Below are positions 34,101 to 49,100 of a DNA stretch of 64,000 bases, one piece after another. The stretch spans positions 19,067,940 to 19,131,939 of the forward strand of contig OX387606.1 in NCBI GenBank assembly GCA_947568835.1, in the 5' to 3' direction. The stretch is from Protonemura montana. Its lineage: Eukaryota > Arthropoda > Insecta > Plecoptera > Nemouridae. Each line of letters opens with the position of its first letter. Position 1 is the first letter of the stretch. Position numbers and translations under genes: made by a program. The notes beneath the pieces are model-generated. The model had not been told where the DNA came from and did not search any database. It was given only the letters and a program-made list of their open reading frames with translations.

Positions 34101-37100
34101 GGCTGCGGCCGGAAGTCGGCAAGGAGAGTGTGGAGGGTGGTCGTGGGAAAAAGATCGAAACCGCTTTCCTCTTTACTCGGGTAAAATACCTTCACCTGAC
34201 CACGGACCGACCGACGATCTGCCCTGCAATGCAGAAAACAAGCAGCAGCTGGCGAGTGTCTGGCTACCGAGCTGAGAAAGTTGGTGTTATGCAGCGCTCT
34301 ATTCTGCCTCAGTCGATCGTCTCATGGTGACTGACATTTTCAAACGGCTAGCGATTGAGCAGATTCGTTTGTTGACATTTTACCATTTCTCTTTTCCGCT
34401 GCTGCTGGTCACGCATACGAGATGCTTTCTGTGAAACGTAGCAAGTGGCAAGCACAGAGGAGCGGTCTTTTTGCCTCGCCGTTGGCGCCTTTTCTTCGCG
34501 ATGCACCGCGCGCTCTATAGTTCCAGTCTATCAGAAAGGAAAGGTGTATAAACACAGCATCCAATTATCCCCAGCCAAGAAACAAATGGTCAAGTCGAGT
34601 CTTTGTGGGTATACACAGAACTGAGAGAGCATCTGCTGTGCTAGGGCTGTACCAGTGCTTCGGATACATTCCATTAAGAGCACATCCAGTTTTGTAGGTC
34701 ACATTTGAAATAATGTTTATACCTCGTCTATTGAGGGCAGTCAATTTATATCACCGAGGAGTTGGCGTTGACTGTCTACCTGTATGTCACCTATAATAAT
34801 GTGTAATATCGATGTGTTGCTACACATGCTGGTCGCGAGATTTCTGGTGGTTATGCTAACCTGGACCTTTCACCAGCTTCCGTTGGGTTACTTCTTTGCC
34901 CTTTACAATTTAGGCAACGTGATCATTAAACAGTGGCGTCCATCTGGTCAGTATTACACAGGCCCGCGTTTGTCTTCTCTCGCTGGACCACGACCAAGGT
35001 GTGCATTCCTCTCGATCCATTGACGTGGAAATCGTTTTACAATGCTGTCCCCCTGGACGGCAGCGATCACATGTCCACTTGAGCATTCAGGCAGTGTCTA
35101 AACATTCTGGCGACCGACGCCACGCCGTACAATGTTATTATTTTTAGTCGTCATTATTACTTAGAGCGAGTTTTTCCTGCCGCTCGACGGCACTGCCCGC
35201 GAGCGGTACCCATTCATAAATTAGGCAATTTTTTAAATGGTCCACGTCGAAATACCCGCCGGCTAGTTGATAATTTATTTCTAAACCGCGTTCAAAAACA
35301 TTTTGAATTAATTCGTTGCTGAGATTTGTAGGCACCTTGTTTTTTTCCCTCCATTTTGGTTGCTCCTGTTATATAATTTATAAAACAATTGCCTTTAGCT
35401 CTGTTTTTCAAGCTCGCGCCGTTCGTGGATTGGTTGGTATTTCCAGTGAAATAGTTTTAATTATTTCAATGTATTTAAATTTATTCGGTTTTTGTTTCGA
35501 GAGCTGGCTTGATTTAATTTCTGATGAGATGTGTCTGTCTCGGGCGCTCTTCTCGTCCGCTGATGCCCGCGTTTGACGCGCGCTCTGCTAAAACATCGGA
35601 ATCACATTAACCTAGCTCTTCATCATCATTCTTCTCGGTCTCGTTGCATACAGGTTTAGGAAGCGACTTCCATTGTTCCTCGGAATTATTCCCAGGCTAA
35701 CTAGAAGAAGCATTAATTAATTCCCATTAGAACGCTCTTGTTTGCTTTGTCTTGCGACTAGAGCAGCACGCGGAAGATCCGAATGGGCGATCTCCCTAAG
35801 TCCCTCCGACCGGCTTTCTTCTTCGCCGTGCTGCTAACGCACTGGCAATTTCTAATCATCCCTCGGCGAGCACCCCTCCTGCACGCCGCGACTGCACTGC
35901 AAGGCGGTGACAGTCGCTCACGTGGGCCTCGGCCACATCATCCGAGAATATGTGCTGCTCCGTGTCTGCAAAGCATACCAAGAACTTCCACCTTTTGGCG
36001 CAGATCCTGCAGGATGATAAGAAACGATAAAGTTCATTTTCGCTTGATTTTAACTCTTGCTCGGAATCTCAGCAATTCGGTTGCTCGTGGGTTGCTCTAT
36101 CGTTAGCAGGTTCGATTATCCTACCAAATTCTGCACCTTCCTCCTCGTTATCCATCCCTTATCCTGGGGGGGGGGGGGGGGGGGGGGGGGGGGAATCCAA
36201 GGAAGCCATGAGAATGATCAGTTCTGCGCCGCTGTACAACTCGTCGTGATTCGAGAAGGCAACTTAGTTTGATGGGCATAACAGTTGAAAAGCCACTGTT
36301 TTTAGTCAAGTTTTTTTAAAACTGGAAACGCATCTAACTAGCTCTTTTGAAATAATCAGTGTAATGCGATCTTTGGAAGCGGACGTAGTATACGATTTAT
36401 ATTTGTTGCTTAATTATTTTTTGATGGAAACAACAAACAGGTCGTATGAGTGAGACCCAGGATATTCAGACGAGCTGGAGATCTTTAATCAGTCCAGTAT
36501 TTAGTTCTTTCCTTGAATATACATGCAAAACGTAGCACAATATCGCGGCGAATCGAATTGCCGTTGCCTGAACTTGGACCGTCCGTTGTGGCATCTCCCT
36601 TTCAATTTCAAACTTTCTTGACCACAGGGTTGAAATATCTACAGCTTTCAGAAAAGTAGTTTTCGAAAAGAATAGCAAGTTTGTGACGTTGGCAAACTTT
36701 TTGACACATGCAAATCTCATGCCAGAGAGCATATTTTGTATGCTCTTTGGCATGATTATAATCGCAGAGGCCAGATTTACATTGCCGACTTGCTGATTTC
36801 TTATCATCGCTTGCCAAAGCCAGGTGAATCCGTGCCCATCCTCACACTCGGATGTGACACATAGAGTGGCACCCTTGCTCTATCGACGCACCGAAACTAC
36901 GGCGGCTCCACACATTCAGCAAAACGTGAATAGTTTGGCGAGGCACGCCCAGAAAACAAAGTACACTAAATTACACAATTACTACGCACTCGTTTTCGGC
37001 GTCGTTGAAGTTGCCAGTGTCATCAAGTTCGCTATCACTGCCACCAGAATCGGTGTCTGCTCTAACGGTCCAAATCTGGAACAAGTCCTGAGACTGTCGA

Positions 37101-40100
37101 GTATTAATTGTCATATAAATTTAATGTTCGGTAAACTTCGTCGCCCATTTCGCACTGCGTCGACGCGATCAAGGCTAGGTTCGCCGTCCCCAAAATTATG
37201 AATTTCAGAGACGTCATCTGGGAATGATGCAGGACTGAAGCTCCCAGCATTTCCTGGATAGTAATTTTAATCATCTGCGCCAAATGAATTGGGCATATCC
37301 GAGGATCCGGCTCTGGCACAAAATTCCGCTAATTAAAATTGTATGGCTTGGCCCTATAAGGGAAATTATGATACCGCACATTATCTTTATCGCCTTTGTT
37401 ATTTGCATATTAGTATACTCAAAAACACTGCACTGAGGCATCGTGAAAATCTGTCAATTTGTGCTTACGCCCTACTCGCTCGACTCTCACGACTAGCACC
37501 GCTCAACGATCTGCTATTAGCTGTAATAAGTGCCCGCTGTCCGGCATCACGTGCGGATGCAGTCGACTTTATCACAAAAAACAAGTGTCGAATGAAATGA
37601 ATCTTAGATGCAGAATATGCATTGTTTGCAACTAAGAATTAGTTGTAGGGGAAAGTGGTCTAAGGTGGGTCTTGGTCTTTAGCGGGTCATCGGACATTTT
37701 TGTCAGCTAACCGCAAAATAAAATCAGGAAACTTGTTAAGAAAATAAAGATAACTGTACTTGAATATAAAAATGCGAGTTTTCAGTTTCAAGAGGACCAG
37801 ATGAAACAAAATAAAAATATATTGCTTAGTTATAATATCGTTAAAAAAAATGCGTGAATTTGTTGTGAAAGTATGGTTAGTGAACACTCAATATTATTTT
37901 CTTTGGATCCTCGTTCTTCTTAGTTATCAAACAGTAATTCTAACCAGTTACGATTTTTTTTGTGTTTAACTACAACAATAGCCACATTTATTTCATGTGT
38001 AAACTACACAATTGTCTGTTTAAAATATATGAAAAAATAGACGTAAGATATCTCAGCAATCAATCTGCTGACGTGTGTTATTCCTCTCCTTTCTAGTAAT
38101 TTCTATTGATAGTATCTTAAATCACACCAAAATTGCTTACAAATTGCATTCAATAAGTCAATCAGGCATCAGGTGAATCTTGTGGTGGTAAAACGGAATA
38201 GCCATGCTAGCATCAGACTCGCACTAAGTTCAAGCAAGCTACTTAGCTACTGCTCGTTATCTTGCTTAGTTATTTGGGGAATAACTCAAGATTTGCTCCA
38301 GCTCTCAAACTCTCAAACTAGTGACCTTGCTGCATAAACCCCAATGAATGAAAATACATTCATCCTGGAGTCCTTGCTATCGCCAGCTCGGGTTTCCAAT
38401 TGTTTACGTTAGGTTTTTTCATTCATTGGTAGAAATACGTTACTATAACTTACCCTGCTAACTTGTCTGGCTGGTATCGGGGCAGGAGGGGGTATCAGCA
38501 GAAATATAATTGATTCCTATTGGCTGATAGTGAAAAACGGCTTCGCTTACTTAGATAACGAGGTTCGCACAGCGCAATCAAATAGCAAGCACCATGCGAA
38601 TGCCGTGTTCCGAGCAGGAACTACTGTCTGGACTTAGTCTCTGGCGCAATGGACGCGCAGGGAAGTTAACATTGTAGTGGTTTTTCTTGGTATTCTTTGG
38701 TGTCTGTGTGTGTGTGTGGATCGCAGGTCGATCTGCTATGTGCAAGTTGAGAGAGAAGGGAGACGTTACGAAATGCCGAGATGAAACGAGACAGATGCTC
38801 GAGGAATGTGCCTCCATTGCGCTGTTGCCATAATCTTGTACGAGCTCAGGAATGTCGAAGGCTAAACCGCACGAAGCCAGGTACAAATAAAGTAGACCAC
38901 ATTTCGTACGCGCTCGACGCGCGTCGGAGACAAATTTCACAAATCGGTTTTTTTGTGTGGTCGTCTATTTTTTGCTCGAGTTGGTTTTTAATGGTTGCGT
39001 TGCTCATGCCTCGCGATGTTTTCCGCTCAGCGAATCGTATAGCCACAGAGTTTCGATCTTCGATGTGCATTACATCAGCCACCAATGGCATCGTAATCCA
39101 TCTGTAACGTCTACAGACAGGAATGCGTTGTTTGGCGAATCGGTTTTTCCTAGCCCACTCGTCCACATCTCGTAGTCGCCCGACGCTTGTACGTGCGCGG
39201 TGGAAAGGTATGCACGCAGACGTGATTGCCGGCCAGCCTGAGTCGCGGATAATGTTGTGTAGCACCTCTCCCGAGACCAGTGATCGGCCTTGGTTCGGTC
39301 CAAATTCCGGTGGGGCATCCTAGGTGTAGCGATACGTAACGTAGCAGACGTCGACTTGGGCCATATGGCGTCGAATTCGAGCAAAGGTCGGGGAGGGGAC
39401 GACGCTGCCCCTCACCCGACCACGAGGCACCCTCTGCGCTCGCGCAGGTGACCGAGGAAATCCGAGGAAAGCCAGTCGACGGCAATCTAGGTACGCCGCA
39501 GACAAGCGCGGCAAGAGACAACAAATGACTTTCAAAATATAATGGAAGGCTCGACGTGATAAATGATCATGTAAATCAGTAAACTAAACTATTGTCTACA
39601 TTTGCCGAGACGCTCGGCCTGTGGGCGGGAGACATGACGGGGGCGTTTATTGCGCCCACTATTTAGAGCCATGCGAATGCTGGTTGTAGTACGATAACGC
39701 GTGTGCAGGCGAGATAACAGGCGACCGTTTTTGACTCTAGGGCAGGCAACGATTGGAATGAATCTATAGTGTCGTTGTGGTGGTCGGCTCTGTCCCTTTG
39801 AGGGTGTGGGGGGGGGGGGGGGGGGGAGTTGAGCGGGGGATCATTTCTGTTGGCATGTGCCAACTTTCTATTATTAAAAAAAAACGCCAAATATTTGTTG
39901 GCATTTGCACACAATGTTGCAGTGACTGAACGACCACTGTGCGCATTGCAGCCCGTGGCGCGTTACCTCACGGGGCTACTGAGCCCGCGAGGGGGGCGGA
40001 CAGGCCTACCGAGGTTCATAAATATCGTCCTTGTGTACACAGACGCCACCTTGCAGTCCACGATTTATTGGCCTGTATGTTCAGGGATTCAATATTAAAA

Positions 40101-43100
40101 TAACAAAACAAATAATAAAACAGTGGGTAGCTTCGTTTCATGCAGCTAGAGCACGTGACGCCATCACCCCATCACGCTATCCAAATGTACATTTTGAATG
40201 TCTCGTGAGCGCGAAATATTGTTATGAGCTTTTGAGTTACACATTGTATTTTCATGTCGACGGGGGGTAACTGGGAGCATGGCTTGGGATGGGACTAAAT
40301 GGCAATATCACGGCATGGCCAACTTCTTTCGGAGCTCATCGAGTTACAAAAAGAAGAAAAAATAGCGTGGACTCCAATTGGTCGAAGCGACAGCGACGGA
40401 CAGAGCAAGAGCGAGAGGAAGGGAGATATGCTTTGGGTGAGGAGCTGTACGAGGGCAGTACGATCTTGATTCAATACTCTTCGATAGGAGAGCACGGATT
40501 GAAACGTTTTTTTCTTTGCCACTAGCTGCCGGGGCGATGGCAACAATGCTGTTCGTTTGCTCTCCAGTCGTAGCAGCCTCATATTATGATTTCAGTAGCT
40601 ACCTGTGTTACTCGCATGCAGTCCATGGTCCTTACGAGTTACGCAATTATATACCGCATAGCTGTGTCTCGGAACTAGCCGAGCGTTGCCGAACGCAACA
40701 TCGCCGCTTCGGTCTTCGGCCAAACCACGACAATTTTCCCGTGGGCCCCACCACCACGGACCATTGACCAATCAAGGCTGCTTCATTATCACCGTATTAT
40801 TATCAGTATAATTATTTTTCAGTACATTATAAACAATATGAACGGAATTTTTGTATACGTCATCGACGCACCATTGAGCACAAGGCTGCCATGTAGTCGG
40901 CTTACATTCCTCCGACCAAAAAGTTCTTTCTTGAGGCCTTTTGCTTGGTTTTCGCCGCTGCTCGCCTGCGTTTTCAATCGCTCGATTTAATTACACGTGC
41001 TCTTCGTATTCTGGAAGCAGTTCGACCTTTCATGGCATCCGACCGGCTGGTGGTGGCATACCCAGCAAAAGTATACACAACTTTCGGGTTCGCGGAACTG
41101 TCTTTTCCGGAGATTCGTCGTCTCCCATAGCAATCGCCCCACCGGACTATGACGTCACCTCGTAACGCTCTTCCACTGAAAGTTACATTATAAATAATTA
41201 ATCACGTAATTGCAGATGAGTAGGCTCTAGAGTGCGGATCAAATTGTTTCTGCACTGACGTAGCCGGTTTTTGCCTGGCAGGGACGTGACTTCAGCGTTG
41301 TTCCTCGGCCGCGACTCGGCCTAGGAACATTATCCTGGGCATGCTTTGTACTTCGCGACTCGTTTACTACCGAACATTTTCAAAATTAAAGGCGCGATCA
41401 GCCGATTAGTTTAAACATAGTATCAAAAAATAAGACTTATGCAACTGAATTGACTTGTTTGTTAATTGGCTAGTAAACATTCAGTTTCCGCGTAGATTAC
41501 ACTATTTCGTTAATCGCCTTATCGTTCGGCGACCTACTGCGGGACACTCGAAACGCTTCTCAATGAGACCAGTGGCATCACGTTATCGGGTTATCAAGGC
41601 CCACCGCGATATGCACACGGCAGAGTTGGACGATGTGCAACAAACAGCATACACAAACCAGTGCAGAGTGCATTATCCACTCGGCGTTGGATCGAATGCG
41701 TGGGAACGGAAGTTTGCTCAGCAAGAAGTGCAATGCTAGTGGTAAACAAATACAACAGCGTGTGCATCGGCAATGCAATTGACACTTGACAGAATGCACC
41801 GACTACGTTGGTTCATACCGTATATAGGTGCTCGGCTGGGGTGTGGGGAGGGGGGGAAGGCATGCAGATATCAACGATTCGATGTTATTGCTTCCAACGC
41901 CTTTACCATGTTAGCGCATGTGGTCTACAGAAATAGACATAACAACAATTGTAATTGTACATTCTTCGAGCACCTTAGCAGGTCATTTCTCTCTGACAGC
42001 AATAACAATATTGTCTGTTTTCGAACGCGATAGTGACTCCCGTTCACGCGGGATCGCTCCGAATCGCTATGGGCGAATGTTGCTGCTGGAACTTTCGACC
42101 GATAATTTACGCTCGCGACGGCATTGCGTTCATGTTTTACGTCGAGGCGTGTTACAACAACCCATGATTTAAAATAACGTCCACCAGTTTTCGAACAGTC
42201 GTTTTTTTGCGCTCGCGCGTCCTAAACCATGCGCTGGTCGCGGATCTTGAAATAGCTTTGCGTTCCTCCGTTCTGTGCAGCCGCTGCGAATATGTTCGAT
42301 ACGAGATATTGATTGTGTCGAACATGTAGGAATGTTCGATGCAGGCAGGCAGGCACAAGGGCGGAGAAGCTTAGGTGGCGAACATAACTCATCTACGAAG
42401 GCAACTCCCCAACCAAACTGTTCGCATACTAATATTCTCGTGGGTAGAATCTGATTGATGTTAATGATAGAAGAGTAATCAATAATTGCGGTGGTTCTCC
42501 TCCGGTTGGCTCCTGTATTACCCGCGGGCCTGTTCCGTACGACCAACGTAGCAAACACACGCATTCTGAACGTCTGAGAATAAATTACTGCGTTCATAAT
42601 TTGGCTGGGAGGGCTTCTCTTTTTCAAAACTAAACCCATGTGGAATGCCAAGATGAGGAACCCGATTATTTTGATACTGATAGTCGTTTATCTGTGGCCG
42701 AAAATCTCTGGAGATGTTAAAACTCGATTAGGAGCAGCACAGCGAGATACACACACATACCTGTCCGTCTATCTACCGTACTTTCATATACCTATGTTGT
42801 ATAATTATATATATGGCCTAACGTTACGTTGCCTTTCAATGTGAATCGATTCGCAGTCGGCAGATTGAAACCGCTGCCTACGAAGAGGTCGTCATCAGAT
42901 TAGTAATTTGTTGTTATGTGATATTATCACGCAATCGGGCGATTGGCGTAAGCGATTTGTGTCTATTTCATGTGAGTATGTGTGTGTCTTGTGTGGGGAA
43001 ATTTCGGAGCTCGTTTTTACTCCATGTGTTTCTTTTTGATTAGAAGCAGAAAAACTCTGAAGTCATCGTCTTGGTTCGTCCATTAAAAAAGGCTTTTAGC

Positions 43101-46100
43101 TAACGCGAGATCGGGAGGCGCGCGCTCGTTCGCGGCACATGGCTATACTCCATGTCGTAGAGAGTATTAATACGGGCTTCCCTCCCATTGTCTTAAGACC
43201 AAGCATCGGGTTCAATGCTGGCGTTTTCATAGAAACACGAGGAAGACCCACATATCTGAATCAGATCAGCTTCCGGCGAAATGTCTCGGGGACCCAAGTT
43301 GTAACGGGTGCAATGAGCGAGGTTTTGGGGACGTTTCCCGAAAGACTCGTGTATAGGAGCGACTCCGGGTGGTTACCGTGCCGGTGCAAGTTCCACGACT
43401 CTGACATCGTCGCCGTGGAAGTCACGCCGCTGTCGCGTCGGAATGTTTGTCATCGTCGCGCGGTCGCGTGCATGTCCCCGGCTCTAATTACGATTTCTTT
43501 TCAATCAATCTACTCGCCGCGGAGAGTCGTCTTATTTTTCTAATTTTAGATTACACAGGTATGCAGCCAGCGCCGGCTGGCCGAACGACCGCGCCGTTGA
43601 GATCGGACAACACTGTTCATCAGATGGTGATCAGATGCCTGGCGTGGCTGTCGATGTTTTTTTTTTTTTTTCTTTTTACTTCTTTATTGTCGACTCGAAG
43701 AGCCTGAGGAGACGTACTCCACGCTCGTGGACCGGACGGGCTCTGGCTAGGACGACCTAGCACCTGCGTCCTCGACGGACAGATCTTGCCTCTTAGATAA
43801 CGACTATCACCGTGCGTTCGGCTAATTTACAACACATTGTCTCCCGGGGACCTTGCGATCATTCCGACATGTCGATCTCACAGATGGCGGTGGTAATATA
43901 AAACCCGTGCGCAGCCAGCGACTCGGTGGATGTGTTGGCCCTGTCAAATTTTTAGCTCCGATTTCAGTAGAATGGGGTACGTTTGTTTTTCCCAACTCGT
44001 TTCTCGCAACTCGCTCGCTCACTCGCACCAAGATCGTGATCTCGTCATCTTATTATTTGATTTTCTTTGTTTTTTCCTCACCTCTCCTCACAATGGCACG
44101 ATGCGTTTTGTCGGTTGTTTTTCATCTGCAACATTCTTCTTCGATGGTGGCGTGGCGGCGGCAACGGGGGAAGTTAATATCTCTTTTTGCTGTCGTCTGC
44201 AGATCGACCGTAGCGAGCGCACGCTAATTCGGCGGCGGCTTCTCGTCTTACGCGCCATCATAATATAATACATCCAGGCATATCTAATGAAGTTCATTTA
44301 TATATTAGGCTATTAGTCGTTTGATAGCTGGTTCTCTCTCTCTATATAAGCGAGGTGGTACCACTCTACCGCCATATATTGCTTTCTCGCTCTCGCGGCG
44401 CATTCCGCGCTTTGTGATGCGAAGATGTGGCGGCATTGATCAAAGGGAAGCCTGGCACACTCCACCGGGCAACTCGTATGTGTTAGGCCCAACCCAATCC
44501 AGTGCATGTTACCGCGGCGCGTTGATAGCGACGGCGGCGCAAGGACGAAGGGAAGGCCGATACTCGATCCCAGCCCATCTGCCGTCAGCAAATATTATAC
44601 ACCTCTTTCCCCCACGCCAGCGCTGATTGCATGCTCTTATCTCTCGGAATCGTTTCATGTTGAGTCGGTTTCCTCGTCGCGTCCGTTGTACCTCAGGAAT
44701 TTCCTTCTCTGCTTCGAAGAACTTCGATCTTCGCCCTTCGGACACAGATATTATCAATTATGCGATTACGTATGCCTTCCGAAGGTGTGTAAAATCTTAA
44801 ATTGCCGTCGGTCCAGCCATATCTGAGATGCTCGGAGAGGTTTTTGGTCGTGTTCTGGCCTTCCAATCTTATCGCGATGTGAAAATAGTGTGCTGGGTGA
44901 TTAGACATTCTTTGTAAGTTATTCATAGATCTTTGGGCTCGAATTCTTCTTTGGTAGCATTGTGTGGCAAGGAGATTATTTTTAATGCCTTTTTGGTCTT
45001 TCAGCCGTCAATCATTTGACCATTAATAAACAATGTCATTCATCAGCCGGGTCCTATACCCAGCCCTTTGTGCACAAGCATTCCTAAAGTCTGGCATGTA
45101 TATTCTTTCTAGTAGTGTCGCCCTGCACAGATAAACTATGCTCATCACATATGCTATAGTTATTACAAGATGTAAATTGCCAAACTGACGCCAAGTCGGC
45201 TGTGTTTGTGATAAATGTTACTAATGCACTGATAAACTAGTGTAACAAGACTCATCCACGCTCGCCTACAAACAATTCCCCAATATGTTTATAAATGTAT
45301 GCGGCATAACATTCTTATCGAAAGATCATTAAAATTCCTGCGTCACTAAGCTATTAGTCTCCGCTGTTCTTATCACAAGTCGCTTGACAATCATTTAATA
45401 AGCTGGTCAGAATGCGATGGACGCTTAGAGACGCATTCTCACCCCGTAATGCCCCGACGAATTCCAATCATCGCGCGATTGAAAGCCATCAGTACCCCAG
45501 CCCTTGGCGCGCACATAGCTTCCTTCCTCGTGCCTGCCTTGCCAGCGCGCATGGTTCGACACAGCAGGCAGGCAATGTCCCAGGCGGACCACGGGAGGCT
45601 GGGGGCGAGCTCGCAGAGAGCTGAGAGCACCCAAATTCCTGCGTCTTCGAAATACCTCCCGAGGGCCTTCTTACCATCATCATAATCAGCAGCAGCACCG
45701 GTTGCGGGCCGGGCCTGGCCAGGCAGGCAGGCAGCCGGCCAGCCAGCGAGCGCGCCCGAGGATCGCAGCACCGCCTCGTGAGGGGGTTTAGTTTGCAGCG
45801 AACGCTCGCTCGCCGCTCACGCTCGACCGTGAGTCGTTACCGTATCATGACCATCATGGACCCGTGGCCATCTATCGACACGTATTTCGGCACCAAATTG
45901 CACCAGCAATATCCGGACGTGGTGCCCGACTATAACAGTGAGACGTCTTCGACGCCTTCGCCGCCGCCGCCTTTGCCACCGCCGCCGGCTTCGCGATACC
46001 GGTATCGGACGCCGCGGCGGCACCGTGAGCCGGTGCAATATTACGCGGCGTACCGGCACATACCGGTGCAGAGCATCTATCATCTCAACGGCGACAGTAT

Positions 46101-49100
46101 TGTCACCTACACTTACGAAATTGTAAGGAACACGCGTGTTTTGTATTTCTTCACTGAGTGATTTCTTGGTTATTTGAGCGTTCTTTACGCTTTTTCTGTT
46201 GTCGACGCACGTGGAGTTGTGGTTCGGTGTTCGTTTTTAGGTTGATGCGACTTCTACCGCAGCCTACCCCATTGTTTAGTTTTGAAGATTTCACGTTATC
46301 TTATGTTCTGACTAGTGTTGTGTTTTTTTCTTTCGACGCCTGTCCACGGTTCCTGTTTTGCCAGGAGCTAGTTTATGAACGCGATTTCCTCGGGAGTTCC
46401 ACGAAGTGAACCTATCAACCGCATATTGGCAGCACGAGATTTTAGCATTCAGATCAGAGGCTGCGTCGACCCGAGCGCGAGGCAATTATTGTCTTAATTA
46501 ATTTTATGTTAATTGTGTGTGTGCGCAGGCGAAGAAGGAGATCTGCGACGTGAAGCAGCAGCGGCTGTACTTGGCGCAGGAGGAGTTTAACCATCTGCAC
46601 AACCTGCACAACGCGCTCGCAACTCTCAACACCTCGCGCACCAGTCGTAAGTGCATCAAGTGCATCTAGTGCAGTCAATGCATCGACGGTCTCCGCGAGA
46701 CCACGGCCCTATCTCCTCCATAGTTGCATGTTATCTCTGGTAGACTAGAAGCAAAATATTCCATAACGTCCATAACGTCAATACATGGGCTTAGCTTGAT
46801 CTCGCCCCATGATCTGCACTCTCTTTCATTTAACTTCTTCCATATTTTCGCCGGATAATACTATTTCAGTGCATGGTCACTTCAGATCCAAACCAGCACG
46901 TTTTTGTTACATTTTTACTTCACTATCTGACCCTAGTTTTTGAGAGAGTTAAATTTTTTTTGTCATTCATTTTGTTTCCTTCTACCTAAATTGATCACAT
47001 TCCTTTGAAGCTGAAGACCTTCTGGGCTTCTTCAAGACTAAAGACATTCCAATGTATTCTGCTCTTGACGTTTTTCAAGGATGCAAAGATACTATATTTA
47101 AGAATGTCGGGAGAAAACAAATTCATTTAATGACCAAGTTTTTTTAAACATACGTGTTCAGATACCCCTTCAAATTTTTAGACCCTTTCTAGCTTTAGTG
47201 TGCTGCTTGATTTTAAATTTATGTCCTATAAAACACATGCAAACTATGTGCCATTAGCTTAATACGGACTTTCTCTAATCCAAGTCCGTCTTTCTGCAGT
47301 CTGCTCGAGCAGCAGCAGTGTGAGCACCAAGTACGACCCCGACTTGCTCAAGTCGGATGTCGCGCTCGCACGGAACCGTGTGTCGCGGCTCAAGCGCGAG
47401 ATCGAGCAGATCCGCGCCGAGATGACGTGCACCCAGCGCGGCGTCGACACGCTAGCCTCGTGAGTTGCGTTTAGATCAGTAGAACACCAGCTTACACGGT
47501 GTGGGATGCCCTGCAGAACTTCTGAAATTTTTCCGAGGATTTTAGGATTGATAATTTCTTATTGGTCTTAATAGATCTTGGATGTTGCCTTACAAAAATC
47601 ATTAATATTCAAATAACTAAAATATGATGAGTGTTTTAGGAAGCAATTTTCCCAAGCATTCCTTGATGGTTAGATTTTTATTTTAGAACGTCCCTTTTTA
47701 GAACGTCGTCTTACTTAACAGTTGTAAAAGATCAGACAAACTTGACGGCCAATTAACCTCACCTCTCCCTTATGCAGCGTCGAACAAAAGCTGAGCACGC
47801 ACCAAGGCGGCTGCTACAACATCACGGAGGCTCAGGCGATCGTCACCGAGCTGCGTAACATCCAGAAGTCTCTGTCTTCGGGCGAAAAAGAGAAGGCCGA
47901 GCTGATGCAGTCGCTGGCCAAGCTCAAGGACGATCTGACGCGGCTGCAGCTCTGCGAGAGTTCCCCCGACGTTTCCACGCTCAGTCTACCCCAGGAGCGG
48001 CTGAGCACCGCGTCGCAGACAGACCTGTCTGGAGAGTTGGTGCCGATCGGTACACGGCTCGCGGAGATGGCTCGAATGCGGTTGCAGTACGACGAGGCTC
48101 GCAAGCGTATACAAGTTATCCAGCAGCAGCTGGCAGACCTCGAGGAAAAGGTCACACCTGGACAAGCAGAGTCTGACAAAGACAGGTTAGTTGCAGTGTT
48201 TCTTGATTTTAAATTGTCGGAAAATAATTTATTGAAGAAACCTGGAAAGTCTCTTGAGAAAAAAAATATTTGATGTTGTAAAATTTCTGAATGGATTAAA
48301 AGTAGCAAAGCAATTTCTTTCAAGAATCCCCTTATTTTTTTTTTTCAAAAGACAACAAAAACTTGCAATGCAAATGTGCAAATTGCTTTTTTTGTTTGTT
48401 TTTGTATTTGTATTTGTTTATTTTGCCGTGGTTGATAAAAGTCGGAATGGGTTCTGAATAACAATTATTTTGTGGACTGGGTATGCATTTGCAATGATAA
48501 AGAGGGGTTTCTTTTCATCCCTATCCTTGCCTTGCAGATTACTGTTGTTCCAAGAGAAAGAGCAGTTGCTTCGCGAGCTTCGTAGCATCACACCGCGGAC
48601 ACGCAGCCAGGATGAGATGCGAGACATTGAACAGGAGAAGCTGCGACTTGAGCAAGACCTCAACAAGGCTCTAGAGATGTCCAAGAGAGCCATCACCGAC
48701 AGGTAAGACTGAAATACTTTCAGCAATGCAAAAAATACCTTCAGCAAAAAATACCATGGCCTTCAGCAAGTGTAACAGGCTTCAGTAGTGGAACTGGTGT
48801 GCTTGCTCTATATTTAGTTTCTAATTTAGAATGGTCTAGTTTATGCTCCAGTTTTCAAGAAAATACCATCGATTGTCTCAATTTTTGATGATGATGTTCT
48901 CATTAGCTACATGAGGCAATGTATATGCCATTAAAAATCAATGTTCTATTATTAACAGTGGGTCGTCGTAGCTCATCAGGGCTTAAATTATCCCAAGTTC
49001 CAAACACAATCTTTAACTGCCTCGACTGTTTTACAAGCCGTCTCTCCTCGGGAGACAATAAAACACGATTACAATTACAACCAGACAACATTCATATATC

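Larger units (their letters stand above)
33798..46528 (+). other. Kibra intron 3, 12.7 kb
   Basis: This is the largest intron. It holds the candidate alternative first exon at 45847-46122, G homopolymers at 36166-36193 and 39808-39826, AT-rich and CpG-rich stretches, and a TATATAAG at 44341. No host gene on the other strand can be supported: the many open frames are short, unspliced and without known motifs. Confidence 0.65.
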
